Numbered from the stretch's first letter, positions 34,806 to 47,857 are shown. The stretch is DNA of 64,000 nt from Adenanthera pavonina (GCA_026686845.1 JAIVEN010000018.1:11875001-11939000), one strand, 5' to 3'. Translations and numbers: made by a program. Notes: generated by a model not told the origin, from the sequence alone.

Positions 34806-37537
34806 TGTAAGGTTTAGTATAACATAAGTTTTGATTATGACAAATATAAAGTAATAAGGAACAAATGTATCATATGTATCTGACATATATAATGTTCTTT
34901 AAAGAAGTAAAATATGCATTAGCATGTATTTAATTATAATTATAATGTATATATCATGCTATGTGCAAATATATTCACTGTACTTTTACAATGAATAATA
35001 TAAGTTGGATATATAAATTGGACTAATTACTTGGCTTGTAAGTGTAATATATTAAATGTAGGATGGTCCAAGTAAAAAGAGCAATCATTGGAATACAGAA
35101 ATGGAAATCAATATCATGCCTCACTTAAGAAAGAAGAAGAGAAATGATGCTCTAAAAATTGAAGATCAGAAGAAAGCATGCCAAGAAAGAAATGATCAAG
35201 TGGAAGTAGAACTCAACATTTGAAGACCTAGTTACTAGGTATATTTTATTTTCACTTAGGTCTTGAGGTGGGATTAATCTTTGAAAATTACTTAATCTTG
35301 TTACCATATGTTTTAAATGAGTTAGATTAAGTAAATCTGATGTTAACATATGTTAGATTTGAAAAACTCTGACTGATAGATAAATTTTAAGAAGTTAAAC
35401 TTCATATACTTTGTGAAAATACAAACTTTGCTGACTGAAATTTGAAGTTCCAAAGATATTATCTCTAATAGATGAATTTCAAGTGTTGAAATTCGAATTT
35501 CGAGTCAAGCATAGTTAGTAAAATATGTAGAATTCATCTGAAGTCATGACAAAGTTCATCTAATAATTAAGCACTAAAAGGGTTCAAAAACATTCCCTCT
35601 GATAGATGAATTTTGGATTTCAAAATTCGAACTTTAGAATAAAACTCAATGATTTACAATTACATTTGATTAACTCAAGAAATTTTGGGTATCAAAATAA
35701 CATATCCTTACTTTTCAATATAGCGAAATTTGGTTTTCAAGAATCTAGAGTTTGATCTTTGATTAGTATTTTTGATACATCTCTCAAAATACATGTGGGT
35801 TTGATGTAAAACTTATTTCATATAAAACTAGACTTAATAAGCTTTTCAAAGAAGGTTATTTCACTCAAAATAAAGTTCATATGAAAAAGCTATGGTCATT
35901 TAAAGTTGAGTAGTGAGATATGGATTTTGAGTTTAAATCTCCTATTATTATTTTGATCATATCTCACAGAATACATTTGTTTTTGAAGTGAAACTTGTTG
36001 AATTTAAAAGTAGACATTGAGAGCTTTCCAAACCATAGGTCATTTTCTTAATTTGGAGTTAAAATAAGAGAGTAATAGCTTCTGCAAAATTGTCTACAGT
36101 GTAAAGTTCAAAGTTATAGAGGTTTCACCTCCGATAGACGAATTTCGGGCCTCCGAAATTCGAATTTTGAAGAGAACTTTTATGTCATGTTGAGCTTGCC
36201 ACTGATAGATGAATTTTAGCTTCTGAAATTCAAACTTCAGGTCTAACAGACGAATTTTGGCTTTCAAAATTTGAATTTCAAAACTCCAGAATGTGAAAAT
36301 ACTTCTAGAATAGCCAACAAACGAATTTTCACATCTAAAATTCGAACTTCAAGTATAACAGACAAATTTTGGCTTTCAAAATTAGAATTTCGAAACTCCA
36401 AAATGTGAAAATACTTCTAGAATAGCCAACAGACGAATTTTCACATCTAAAATTCGAACTTCAAGTATAACAGACAAATTTTGGCTTTGAAAATTCGAAT
36501 TTCGAATCTCTAGAACGTGGAAATACTTCTGGAATAACCAACAGACGAATTTCCACATCTAAAATTTGAATTTCGAAAGGAAGAACTTGTGCCATATTGA
36601 GTTGCTTACTGACAAACGAATTTTTATCACCAAAATTCGAACTTTGAAGGCACTATAGTAATATGGAACAACTGTTCACACTTACCATAAGTGCTTTAAA
36701 CTTGAAAATTTGTATGTTCCAACATAGAAACATTTGTCAAAGATGAAAATTTGAATTTTGCTTTAGAACAGACGAACTTTGAAGTTTAATGTTTAAGTCT
36801 TTAACTTATGGTCACTACGAAATTCGTCTGTTGACACCCAAAATTCAAATTTCAGAGTGTCAACGCATTAAATGTGGTTGGTGAACGGCTAGTTTTACAT
36901 AGTAACCGTTGGGTAATGTCTCTAACGGCTAGATCTTGTGTCTAACGTCTAGTTATACTACAAATCTATAAATAGAATATCATTTAAACTTGTGGATAAC
37001 AATTTTAAGAGAGTTTATACGAAAATGCTGCAACAATTTAGAAAATCTTTCTATCCTAGCGTTGTTTGAAAAACCCACCTCAATAGAGTGAGTGAACCTT
37101 CAATGTATTATCTACTCTTCAAGAGAGTTTTCATTCTGTAAATATTTCTTTCTACATATTCTAGGTAAAATCTTAGTGTAGGGAACACTAAGGGATTTAC
37201 ACATCTTGTAAGTGTGTGGGGAGAGTGGCTTCATAAGTGCCTGCTGAAACTTGTGAGATGTCCTGAGGCTTCACAGGTGCCAGGATCAAACTTGTGGGAT
37301 ATAGTGAAAAATCCCAAGTGGTGGCTTAGGGACTGGATGTAGGCCAAGTGGTTGGGCTAAACCAATATAAATTGTTATGTATTGTTCTTCATCTTCTCTA
37401 TTCAGTTGCTGCACACAACTCTCTCTGTTTATCTCTATTTTGCTGCACTCTTAGTGAAATTGGGTTGTGATCCAAAAAGAGCGAAAATCTTGCATCACCC
37501 ATTTCACCCCCCTCTTAGGTGATCAGCCAACCTAACA
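34806..37537 (+). mobile_element. Solo LTR nested in the gag of the Sirevirus-like element
   Basis: 2732 bp from TGTAAGG to CCTAACA, flanked by AAGAG on both sides (34801-34805 and 37538-37542). Removing it and one duplication restores continuity of the host gag frame. It is related along most of its length to the solo LTR at 54950-56801 and shares short motifs with the Sirevirus LTRs. No internal domain is present, so it is an LTR left after recombination. Confidence 0.9.
36236..36571 (+). repeat. Three 112-bp tandem units inside the solo LTR
   Basis: Units start at 36236, 36348 and 36460. Each has AACAGACAAATTTTGGCTTT near its start (36236 unit: AACAGACGAATTTTGG) and TCACATCTAAAATTCGAAC near its end (third copy varied). 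The related LTR at 54950-56801 lacks this triplication, which partly explains its smaller size. Confidence 0.85.
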
Positions 37538-39129
37538 AAGAGAAGCCAAAAGAATAGTGGAATGATAAAGATAAACAAAGTGTTTTGCTGAACTTTAAGG
37601 TAGAACACTCCTTGGTCATTACTCTAAATCAAGATAAGTTCTACAGAGTTTCCCATTGTTCTATAGCCAAAGAAATACAAGATACTCTAAAGATTACTCA
37701 TGAAGGAACCAAGGGAGTAAAGGAGAACAAACTAAATACTTGCATTGGTAAATACAAAAGTTTCAAAATGAAAGAAGGAGAAAGCACAAAGATCTATAAA
37801 AGAGGTTCGCTATCGTGAATCAACTGAAGAGCCTTGGGAATAAGCATTCTCAACCTAAGAAAGTCAAAAAGATTCTCAGAGCTTTTCCTATTGAGTGGCA
37901 ACCAAAGGCGACAATCATAGAGGAAGATAGAGAAGAATCAATGATATCTGTCATAACTTTCTTCAGAAGTCTACAAGAATATGAAGGAAAATAGAAAGCT
38001 CTAAAAGAATCTTCTTTTGACAAGAAAAAGAAGAGTCTGGCTCTTAAGGCAAAATCAGAAGATGATGCTGATTCTAAAGAAGATGCTGAGTTGGGTGAAG
38101 AAACAATGGCCATACTGGTGAGAAGATTTGGAAAGATGTACAAGAAGAAGAAGCTCAGAAAATTCATGAAGAAGGATGGAGCCATCAACAGTAAGAAAGA
38201 AAACAAAGACTCCATCATATGCTATGAGGCAAGAAACCTGGGCACATTAAATGAGAATGTCGTCAGCTTGCCAAGAAGTAGGGAAGAGACAAGAAGGCAA
38301 ACAAAGGGAAAAAAAAAAAGAAGCCTTTGTGTCATCCATCTGGGGCGATAACTCATATGAAGAGGATACAATAGTAGAAGAAGAAATTGCAAATCTTTGC
38401 TTGATGACTCAAGAGACTGCAGAGGAGGAAGAGAATCATAACTAAGACAATGAAAGCGACTCTGAGGTAAATAATTCAAGACCTTCCTATAATGAACTGC
38501 ATGATGCATTTAATGACTTACTTGCTAAGTTTGTTAAAACTTCCAAGTAGCTATCACAAGCTTAAAAAAATACAAACAAACTTGAAAATGAATCTCACGC
38601 ATCCTGCATTGCATCAGAGACTTCTTCTCCTACTCCTTCTATCTGCACCTCATGTATTGAGCTAAGAGATAAAAATGTTTATCTCTACAAGACTCTAACT
38701 AGATCCACTAGAGGCCAAAATATGCTGAAAGTGTTACTTGATAAGCAAATAGTGGGTCAAGGCAAGATAGGTCTAGGATATGACCCCTTATGCTGTAAAA
38801 GAAAAGTTGAAATGCAAGAAAAAAATTTGCATCTGAGAAATTTTGTGCTTGCTGAAGGGAATTCAAATTGCAATGAGTCAACCCAAAGCATAGAATCATT
38901 TCCAACTCCCAGAAATAAAAAAGAAAGAGCATTTCTTTCTTTTAGCCTTTTTTCCATTTGCCACCTTTGTAATAAGAGGGGTCATATATCTTTCTCTTGT
39001 GCATACAAGAAGGAAGGAAATGGTAATAAAATGAAGTGGGTTCCCAGAGGTACTTCAGTGTCCACGAGAGGAACTAATAAGAAAGGACCCAAGTAAATAT
39101 GGGTACCTAAGAAAAAGAACTAAAATCTG

Positions 39130-42100
39130 TTTTGTAGGCATGTCTTAGGGTTAGCGAGAGCAACAAATGGTATATGAACAATACATGCTTAAGACCTATG
39201 ACTGGTGATAAGGAGAAGTTTATCATCCTCATAGACAAAAAAGGAGGAAAAGTGATCTTTAGAGATGACTAATATGGGAAAGTGGTTAGTATCGGTATTG
39301 TGGGCAAGAATCCTGAAACATCCATAGAAGAAGTACTATTTGTGATTGGTCTCAACTATAACCTATTAAGTATGAGTCAAATCTGTGACAAAGGCAATTG
39401 GATGCTGTTTAACTCAAAGTATTGCTTGGTCATCAAACAAAGTGATCAAACCTGTTAAAGCTCAAAGGGATGGTAATTGTTATACTATTGATTTAGATGA
39501 AGTCCCTAACTTAGATTCTATATGTTTAATCAGGAAAGATAATGAGAGATAGTTATGGTATAGAAGTTTAGCACATGTTAATATGAACTAATAAGTTAAT
39601 TAAAAATGACTTACTTACTGGCTTACCTAAGATATCATTCAAAAAAAAAGTAGAGAATGAGATGCTTGTCTTAAGGGAATGCAAACTAAGTCCTCCTTCA
39701 AATCTAAAAATGTCATCTCTACATTTAAACCACTCCAACTGCTATATGAGGATTTGATAGGTCCATCAAGAGTGAAAAGCATTGGAGGAAATCTATATGT
39801 GCTAGTAATTGCGGATGACTACTTTAAATTTACTTGGACTTTATTTCTTTCCTCTAAAGATGAGATATTTGATGCATTTGTAACTTTAGCCAAGAAAGTA
39901 CAAAATGAGTAGGGTATTTCTATTGTGTCCATTAGGTCTGATCACGGAGGAGAACTTGAGAATTCAAGCTTCTTGGAGTACTGCAAAGAGCATGGAATCA
40001 ATCACAATTTCTCAGCTCCAAGGACATGCCAGCAGAATGGCGTGGTAGAGAGGAATAACATAACATTGGAAGAGATGGAAAGAGCAATGGTGAATGAGAA
40101 AGAGGTTCCTTAATATTTCTCGGCCAATTCAGTAAACACAGTAAGCTATATAATCAACAGAGCATACATCAAGCCAACTTTAGGGAAGACACCTTATGGG
40201 ATCTACAAAGAAAGGAAGCCAAGCCTCTCTCATCTGTATGTGTTTGAATGCAAGTGTTTCATCCACAATAATAAAAAGGAAAATCTGGGTAAGTTTGACT
40301 CCAAGTCAGATGAAGGTATATTTCTTGGCTACTCTAGTAGAAGTAAAGTATATAAAGCCTTCAATAAAAGAACCATAACCATAGAAGAGCCTGTGCATAT
40401 AGTGTTTATTGAAAATTAGACTCTCTCTAACCTGACTTAGATGAGGTTGAACTAATTTCCAGCTTTAAAAAGATGAACCTCTCTGAGGAAGATAAAATTG
40501 AACCTTTAAAAATATCATAATCTACTATTGTAGAAGAAGATATTAAGGAGAAGAATCACGAACTTGAAGTTAATGAAGAAATTTATCAAGAACTACCTAG
40601 CTTGGAGATATCAAAGGAGTCATCCTGTTGATCAAGTGATTGGGGATGTTCAAGAGAATGTTAAAACAAAAAGGCAGCTCATAGATAAGATAAATCATTG
40701 TGCATTCATATCACAAATTGAACCTAATTGCATAGAAGATGCATTAAAAGATAAGTACTGGATTATAGCCATGCAAGAAGAGCTGAATTAGTTCGAGAGG
40801 AATCAAGTTTCGGGCTTAGTGCCTAGGCCCAATGATCATCCAATTATTGGAACTAAATGGGTGTTTAGAAACAAACTTGATGAATTTGGAATGATCATTT
40901 GAAACAAGGGCAGGTTGGTGGCCAAGGGCTATAACTAGGAAGAAGGTATAGATTATGAGGAAACTTTTGTTCCAATTGCAAAATTGGAAGCAATAAGAAT
41001 TCTTTTAGCTTATGCTTATATAAAAGATATCAAGTTATATCAAATGAATGTAAAGAGTATCATGCTAGGTTTTGAGGACTCAAATAAGCCTAATCATATA
41101 TATAAACTAAAGAAAGCTCTTTATAGTTTAAAACAAGCACCAAGAGTAGGATATGAGAGGTTAAGTAATTTCTTAATTGAAAAAAGGTTCAACAAAGATA
41201 AGGTTGACACAATACTTTTTACTAAGAAGAAAAATAAAGATTTACTTATTATTCAAATTTATGTTGATGATATTATATTCGGTACTACTAACGAATTTAT
41301 GTGCAAGGATTTTTCTAAGTTGATGCAGAGTGAATTTGAGATGTCCATGATAGGAGAACTCAACATTTTCCTTGGACTGCAAATAAAACAATGTAATGAT
41401 GACACCTTCTTGAGCCAATCGAAATATCTGAAAGAATTGCTGAAGAAATTTGGAATGGAGAATGCTAAGTCAATGAGAACTTCAATGGCCACTGCTACAA
41501 AGCTCGATATGGATGAAGGAGGAAAACCGATTGACATCACTCAAAATAGAAGAATGATGGGTCCCTTGCTGTATCTAATAGCTAGTAAACATGACATCAT
41601 GTTCAATGTCTGAATGTATGCAAGATTCTAATCATGTGCCAAGGAGTCCCATACAACAGCTGTAAAGAGAATATTCAAATATCTACTTGGAACACCTCAG
41701 ATGGGACTTTGGTTTCCAAAGAGCAATGGATAAGAGCTTATAGGATATACTGATGCAACTTTGCTGGATCCAAGATTGACAAAAAGAGCACAAGTGGCAC
41801 ATACCAAATTCTTGGAGGATCCTTAGTCTCATGGTTCAGCAAAAAGCAGAATAGTGTAACTCTTTCCACTGCAGAAGTTGAATACATAGATGCTAGAAGT
41901 TATTATGCTTAGATCCTTTGGATGAAACAGCAAATGGAAGATCTTGGTATTATGGTGAATGAAGTGGCTATCAAATGTGACAATCTTAATGCCATCAACA
42001 TCAAAAAGAATCTAGTAATGCATTCAAGGACAAAGCATATTGAGATAAGACATCATTTTATAAGGGATCATGCTAAAAAATGAGATATTATCTTGGAGTT

Positions 42101-42200
42101 TGTCCCAACAAAAGATCGGTTGGCAGATATCATGACTAAAACCACTTCCATAAGATAGATATGTAAACATTAGGAGAGAATTCGGAATGTTTAATCCCAA
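39130..42200 (+). pseudogene. Pol of the Sirevirus-like element
   Basis: Copia order is kept: a protease and pre-integrase stretch (about 39150-39600, LLSMSQICDKG); the integrase core at 39679-40113 (VIADDYFKFTW, SIRSDHGGELE and CQQNGVVERNN, with the catalytic D, D and E positions all present); reverse transcriptase at about 40740-41610 (KWVFRNKLDE, YVDDIIFGTT near 41260); and RNase H at about 41730-42160 (CDNLNAINIKKN). In-frame stops at several points, for example near 39910 and 40790, make it non-functional. Confidence 0.85.
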
Positions 42201-43199
42201 CAAGTTGTAAGCAAGCTTCTATCTTAATTTCTTTATTTTTTGAGTTAATGTGTTAAATCATATACTAACTCAAGCATGGGAATGCATATAAAATAGTTTG
42301 CAAGTACTCCTCATGAGCTTATGTAATAAGAGATCAAAATAATGGAGTATCTCACACATAGATGAGCAACTTCTATTGAAAAAACATGAAAATATGAATT
42401 TTCAGCATTTGTTTATAAGTTTTGTTCTTCATAATTCACATTTCAATTACAAATAAACGAATTTTCACACCTTATCTACCATATTAAGTGACTTTGCTTA
42501 CTCAAAATTTGAACTTTGACCCCTTAACAGTCAAATTTCAGTGCTTCATATGCTATATTTGTGTTTCTATTTGCTCAAAATTTGTCTGTTGACTTCTTAA
42601 AATATGAATTTTGACTATTCGCATTTGTATGTGTTATTCTAGCTTATGTACAACATTCAATGTTCACACTTCAGACATTTCTTTATAAAGTCTCGAAATT
42701 CGAACTTTGAATCCTAACATTCGTCTATTGGACCTCATGTATTTGCATTCTTTCTATTAAGACTTTGAAATTCGAACTTTGTGGACACAAAGTTCATCTG
42801 TTAAAGCTTTAATCCATGTTAACTCTCTAACAGTTGTATTTCAAGGCTCAAATTTGGTTGTTGAGATATTTTGTGTGTGGTAAGTCTCTAACGGTCGAAC
42901 TTCAAGGTGGAAAGTTTGTCTGTCAAGGCAGTTTCTGTGTTAAGTAGGGAACTTAACCACTCAAAATTTGAATTTTGGCCCCCCAAAATTTGGCTGTCGA
43001 ACAGTTACAATAAAGGATTCAGAGGATCAAAAGCTAAACAGACACAACCCTATTCGTACTTCAACCGTTACAACTCTCATTTTCTCTCAATCATTCTCAA
43101 ATTCCTTTAGCTAAACACCATTTTCCATCAATTAAACTCAAAATTAAACCCTACAAACACCATTGGAGTATTCCTTGAAGCAAATTTCTCAAAAAAATA

Positions 43200-45650
43200 G
43201 TGAGAGTGAAGAATGCTAACGTTGGTGCAAAACAGGAAAGACCCAAAAGAATGACAAAGTCTCAATTTGCCACGAAAGAAGGTGTTACTCAGAAATGAAA
43301 GGTTGAATTGAGCAAAAGAACACTTTCAAAGAAAAAGAGAACAACTGAATCTATGGCAGAATTGAAGAAACATGTTTCTGCTGCTCAATCATCAGTACAG
43401 AGTCTGAAGAATTAGAAATGGCTATTGATCCTTTATGCAGCTCTAACCATATCCTGAATGAGTTCTCAACAAATTTTGCTACAAAAAAGATAATTACTTC
43501 TCATTGGACTAGTCTGGAATAATTCCTTATTCCAAATGACTTTGATGTTGGAATCTGATTTGGGGAAGTACAAAAACTTTTTAGAGGTGATGTAAAGGTA
43601 TGATAAATAAATAATCAAGACTTGGTATGCTTCTTTCATGTTCAATAGCAAAAAGGAAAAATATTAAGTTACTCTAAGGCCTAGGAACTTCAGGTTAACT
43701 GATGAGAACATCCATGATGTAATGGAGATTCCTGGCCAAAATGGGTTCAAGATTGATATTTCTACCACCAAGTATATGGATGAGAATAATGAAACAGATG
43801 AAGTGGGTGGAGAATATTTGAACTACAAGGAGAGCATAATTCTAAACACAATCTTCAGGAGAAGAGAAAATAGGTCTCTTCTGAAAAATGTAGAGCCTTC
43901 ATATCTCAGTTCACAAATGAGGGTCTTGCACTATATAGTGTCCATAATCATCTTCAACAAGGGAGGCAACTTTAATTTGATCACTAGGGTCGAAGCTCAT
44001 GTGATGACAGCCCTAATTCGAAGAAAAGAGCTTAAGATTAGAAATATCATTCTTCAGAGAATGGAAAAGGCCAGAGATCAGAGGAAGGATTCTACATTGC
44101 CATATGCCTTGATCATCACCAAACTTCTCGAGTTTGCTAAAATTCTACACTTGGAGAAGGGTGTTACATATTTCCAGTTGCATGATTGCTCCTTGCGGCC
44201 AAATAATGGTGTTCAAATTATATACAACACCTTTAATCATTAATGTATCCCACTTGTAATCTCTTTTACTCCAAAAAATTTTAAAAAATTTCTTACTTTT
44301 GGAGCTTTAAGCCTTTAACTACTCTTCACTGCTTGGTTAATCAAAACTGCTTCGTTAATCAAAATGTATCAGAACTAATAAAATAGTCTAACAACTCAGT
44401 AAATATGTTATAAAAAGAATTTTTTTTCACAAATAATAACAAACTTCTCAAGTTTGCCAAAATTCAACACTTAGAGAAATGCAAAGGAAATCCCACAGAG
44501 GAATTCAAAGAGGAGGAACTGATAAGGATGTGCATAGAGAAAAAGAAGGGCAAATGGATTGGAAAGAGAGCCGGTAGAATTGAAGATTTCTTTTATGAAG
44601 AATGAGAACCAGTTACACAATAACAACATGAAGTTACTTTTGAGGTTGCTCCATCTACCTAACATGAACCATAGCCTACCTAATCTCAAACTACCCAGCC
44701 ACATAAACCATCTATACCATCCCGTTACAACTTGGCCAAACCTAACACTATACTGGAGCTATATGATTGTTTATATGAAATAATCATGAATCTTAGGGAT
44801 GAACAGAATGCAAAGTTTGCAAGCCTGCAAGCCCAAAGTATTAATCTGGTCAAAAGCCTTAAAGTGGTTGCTAATTCCTATAATAACCTGTGAACCTCTA
44901 TCCTATCTAAATTAGAACCATTATAGCCTAGTTCCTTTGATCCTCACAAGTCTGACTCTCCACATGCCTTAAGTCCTTTAGAAGAAGGCCCTTTTGTTGC
45001 TGCTGCTATTAGTCCTCATGTTTTTGGTAGTGGTACTAGCTCTAGTCCATCTCTGGACTATGGTATAGAGGAAGCTGAAGTTGCTCAATTGGAGAGCTCT
45101 TACGAGCCCATTATGGAGGAAACTACTCAGGAATTAATTCTTTCAACTTGAGAAGCAGAGCAGATAGAAAAGCTTGTAGCAAATATCACAATAGCACCCA
45201 TTATCCAATCCTCTATCAATGAGGAAAGGAGGATTGTGCCTTATGCTGATATTGCTAATATTGCAGATGCTGCTCATGTAGAAGCTCAGAAGCAAGTGTT
45301 TTATGAGATGTTTCCACCAGCAGCACCTCAATCTCCATCTTCTGGACCTAAACTCACAGTGGAAAAATGGTTAGCTGGCTAACATCCTAAATGAAGCTCA
45401 AGAGCTATCTTCGAGGTCTGATGAAGAACTTCCTCAAGTACCTCCTTCGGTTCCCTTCATACCAATTATACTTTAAGCCATACCCACTTCTCAAATGCCT
45501 CCTTCCTCTGCACCTGCTCCTGATGATGTCAAAAAGAGGGAGAAGCAAACTGGAGTAGCTGTTGAAATTGGAGCTGCTACTAGAGCCATTAGGTAATCAA
45601 GCAAAAACATATGGCAAAAGAATCAAGCTCAAGGCCAGAAAGGAATGACA
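43200..45650 (+). pseudogene. Env-position ORF of the Sirevirus-like element (plant transposon-protein domain)
   Basis: It lies between RNase H and the 3' LTR, where Sireviruses carry an extra, env-like ORF. The best open part is 43722-44243, with SSQMRVLHYIVS and FNKGGNFNLITRVEAHVM. That matches the minus-strand frame at 58664-58401 (SAEMRLLHYIVE). I recognise this as the domain often labelled putative plant transposon protein, not a proven membrane glycoprotein; no clear signal peptide or membrane segment is visible. Pro/Ser/Ala-rich broken sequence follows to about 45600. Stops are frequent. Function unknown. Confidence 0.6.
44130..44478 (+). repeat. Short direct repeat flanking a 0.28-kb segment in the env-position ORF
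   Basis: About 36 bases beginning AAACTTCTCGAGTTTGCTAA (near 44130) recur with few changes at about 44443. The coding similarity (KLLEFAKI and KLLKFAKI) is thereby repeated. The A+T-rich segment between could be an insertion or a retained intron-like piece. Confidence 0.6.
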
Positions 45651-45964
45651 GTGACAGAACAACGGAGCTTAGGCCTTAGGACATTGTGTTTTTTTATGTT
45701 CTTTTGTGTATTTGCATTTTGTTGTGTTTCTTTTATGTCTCCATGTACTTATTTGAACTAGCATGAATCCTTGTACTAAATGTGCTTATACCAATGAAGT
45801 ATGTTTCTTTGTCTCAATATTCCTTTTATATTCTCCTAAAATTTTACTCTGATACATATGCTGCGATTATATGTAAAAATTTAAATTTTAATGCATATGT
45901 TGAGGAGGAGTTCTTGGAAGCAAACCCAAGTACTAATCCAATTTGTGAGTTGTTTTGACATAAT

Positions 45965-45979
45965 AAAAAATGGGGAGAA
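45965..45979 (+). promoter_or_regulatory. Polypurine tract of the Sirevirus-like element
   Basis: AAAAAATGGGGAGAA directly before the 3' LTR; it would prime plus-strand DNA synthesis. Confidence 0.85.
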
Positions 45980-47492
45980 TGCTGAATCAGAAGTTTTGAT
46001 GATTCCAAACAACTAGAGCTTGGAAAGAGAATATCAATGAAGTATGAAAGTATAAAGTGAAGAAATCTAGTAAAGATCAAATGAAGAATTAGTTTTCAGG
46101 ATTTCTCACTTTGTATACTAGGTAAAAAGCTTTAAGTCTTATTTATGTTATCATAGTGTTCAAATGAGATATTTTAAGGTTATCTAATGTTAGCATGTGT
46201 TACAATTGAAGAATATTAGTTAACAGAAAAATTTTGCTATTTGACTCATGCTTATTTTGTACAAAATTTATATTTTGCTTGTTAAAGTTCAAACTTACAG
46301 ACGTTTAATCCCTGATAGATGAATTTTGGTTGAAAAATTCAAATTTCGGGCTAAGCATAATTAGTAAAAGTATGCAAAATTTGCATGAAACTTAGTTAAA
46401 ATTTGACTGTTGGTGAAGTTCAAAGTAAGTTCAAAGTCACAGTCTCTAATAGATGAATTTTGAGCTTCAAAGTACGAACTTCAAAATAAGAACTTGTATA
46501 TCTTGTTAGAGTATACCTCTGACAGACAAACTTTGTAATTCAAATTTCAAACCTTATAGTGAAGAACTTTTGTGTCACGTTGAACATGCCTCTGACAAAA
46601 GAATCTCATCTTCTAAAATTCGAATCTTGAAATTCTATGTGAAAACTTGAGGAAGCAGTTCATTTTCTTCAGATGCACTTTCAATATGAAAATTCACATG
46701 AATTAACATTGGATATCTTTTGAAAACTCAAAATTCAAATGTCACTTAGTAACAAATGAATTTTAAAGTTCAACATTGAAGTACTTAGCCTTCTGTTTCT
46801 ATAAAATTTATCTGTTGAGCCCCAAAATTCAAACTTTGCTGTGTTAGACATATATATTGTGGTTGATGAATGATTATTTTTGCAGAGTAACCATTGGTTA
46901 AAGTATCTAACAGCTAGATCTTATGTCTAATAACTAGCTAAGTCACAAATCTGTAAATAGAACTTCATTTGAAGTTGTGGGTAACAAATTTAAGTCTGTC
47001 ATTGCAAAAACTCTGTTGAAATTTTGTGTTAAGGCTTTTTTACCTATACACTTAATTTATTGTTCTTCAACTTTCATATCTACTCAACTTAAGAGAGTTT
47101 CTATTTCTGTATCAAATCTTCATCTGGAAGAAAGATTCTTTATGAGGGAATTCACAAAAAAATAAAGGGAATCACTAGTGAGAGTATTGAGAAACTTTCT
47201 GTGTTTTTAGAACAGAGCATAAGTATTGTACTGTAGTATTACAAGGAGCCCATTGAATTCTCGTTGATAGTGGAAAATCTCAAGTGGTGGCTTGAGCATT
47301 GAATGTATGTTAAGTGAATTGGACTGAACTAGGATAAATTATTGAGTCTTTCTCTTCCCTTATCTCTTATACTCAATTTTCATTATACTTTATTTTTCTG
47401 CAAACTTTTACTTTCACTGCTATATTATATTTTTGCAGAAAAATTTCGTACTTCCCAATTCACTCCTTCTTGGAAAGCCAGCATTCCTAACA
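45980..47492 (+). repeat. 3' LTR of the Sirevirus-like element
   Basis: 1513 bp from TGCTGAATCAG to CATTCCTAACA, aligned throughout with 33051-34551. Differences include many transitions and a few short insertions or deletions. Confidence 0.88.
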
Positions 47493-47857
47493 ATTTTAAA
47501 GTATCTATATATATTGATCTATTTTTATAAAATTCAAGGATTTGTCCTAATTTTTTGCACAAATCATCAATGTACAATGTCATATGTAAATATATTGAAA
47601 ATACAAACTTTAAATATATTTTATATAATTTTCTCTTAAAATTAATATATTACATATATGGTTTCACTTTATGTATAATCTTTAAAATATTATATGATTA
47701 TACATAATTTGTCATTTCATATTTTTTAAGTTACAACATTATTTTGAAATATTAATTATGATAAATATTAAAAAATTAAATTAACAATAAAAAATATATT
47801 ATTTTTAAAAAATTTGGCCCCCACAATGTTTAGGCTGCATCCGCCTTTGATTGCATA

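Larger units (their letters stand above)
34607..39120 (+). pseudogene. Gag of the Sirevirus-like element, interrupted
   Basis: It begins at ATG 34607-34609 (MTGFGENILP). It is cut at 34801-37542 by the solo LTR and its AAGAG duplication and resumes with PKEEWN-like sequence, then frames 37585-37818 and 38091-38445. A UBN2-type capsid region is followed by Lys/Glu-rich sequence. There is a zinc knuckle CHLCNKRGHISFSC (CX2CX4HX4C) near 38958-39000, and a weaker one (ICYE, then GHIKCEC-like in a shifted frame) near 38217. Several stops and shifts. Confidence 0.75.
33051..47492 (+). mobile_element. Sirevirus-like Ty1/copia retrotransposon, complete but defective
   Basis: A 14.4-kb element bounded by the 5-bp duplication ATTTT (33046-33050 and 47493-47497). 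The order is 5' LTR, primer binding site, gag, pol, an env-position ORF, polypurine tract and 3' LTR. A 2.7-kb foreign solo LTR sits in gag; without it the element would be about 11.7 kb. LTRs of 1.5 kb, a long gag and an extra ORF between pol and the 3' LTR are typical of Sirevirus copia elements. By eye the two LTRs differ about every ten bases, so insertion is old. Stops occur in all frames. Confidence 0.88.
32664..47849. mobile_element. hAT-like non-autonomous element, split by a later retrotransposon
   Basis: The left end CAAGGGTAGACCTATGTAGG and the reverse complement of the right end CAAAGGCGGATGCAGCCTAA form imperfect terminal inverted repeats, each followed inward by a C- or G-rich run. 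The 8-bp flanks ATTGTATA (32656-32663) and ATTGCATA (47850-47857) differ at one base, which suits a hAT target duplication. Net length without the retrotransposon is about 0.74 kb. No transposase is present. A C13 then A15 run (32688-32726) lies near the left end. Confidence 0.6.
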
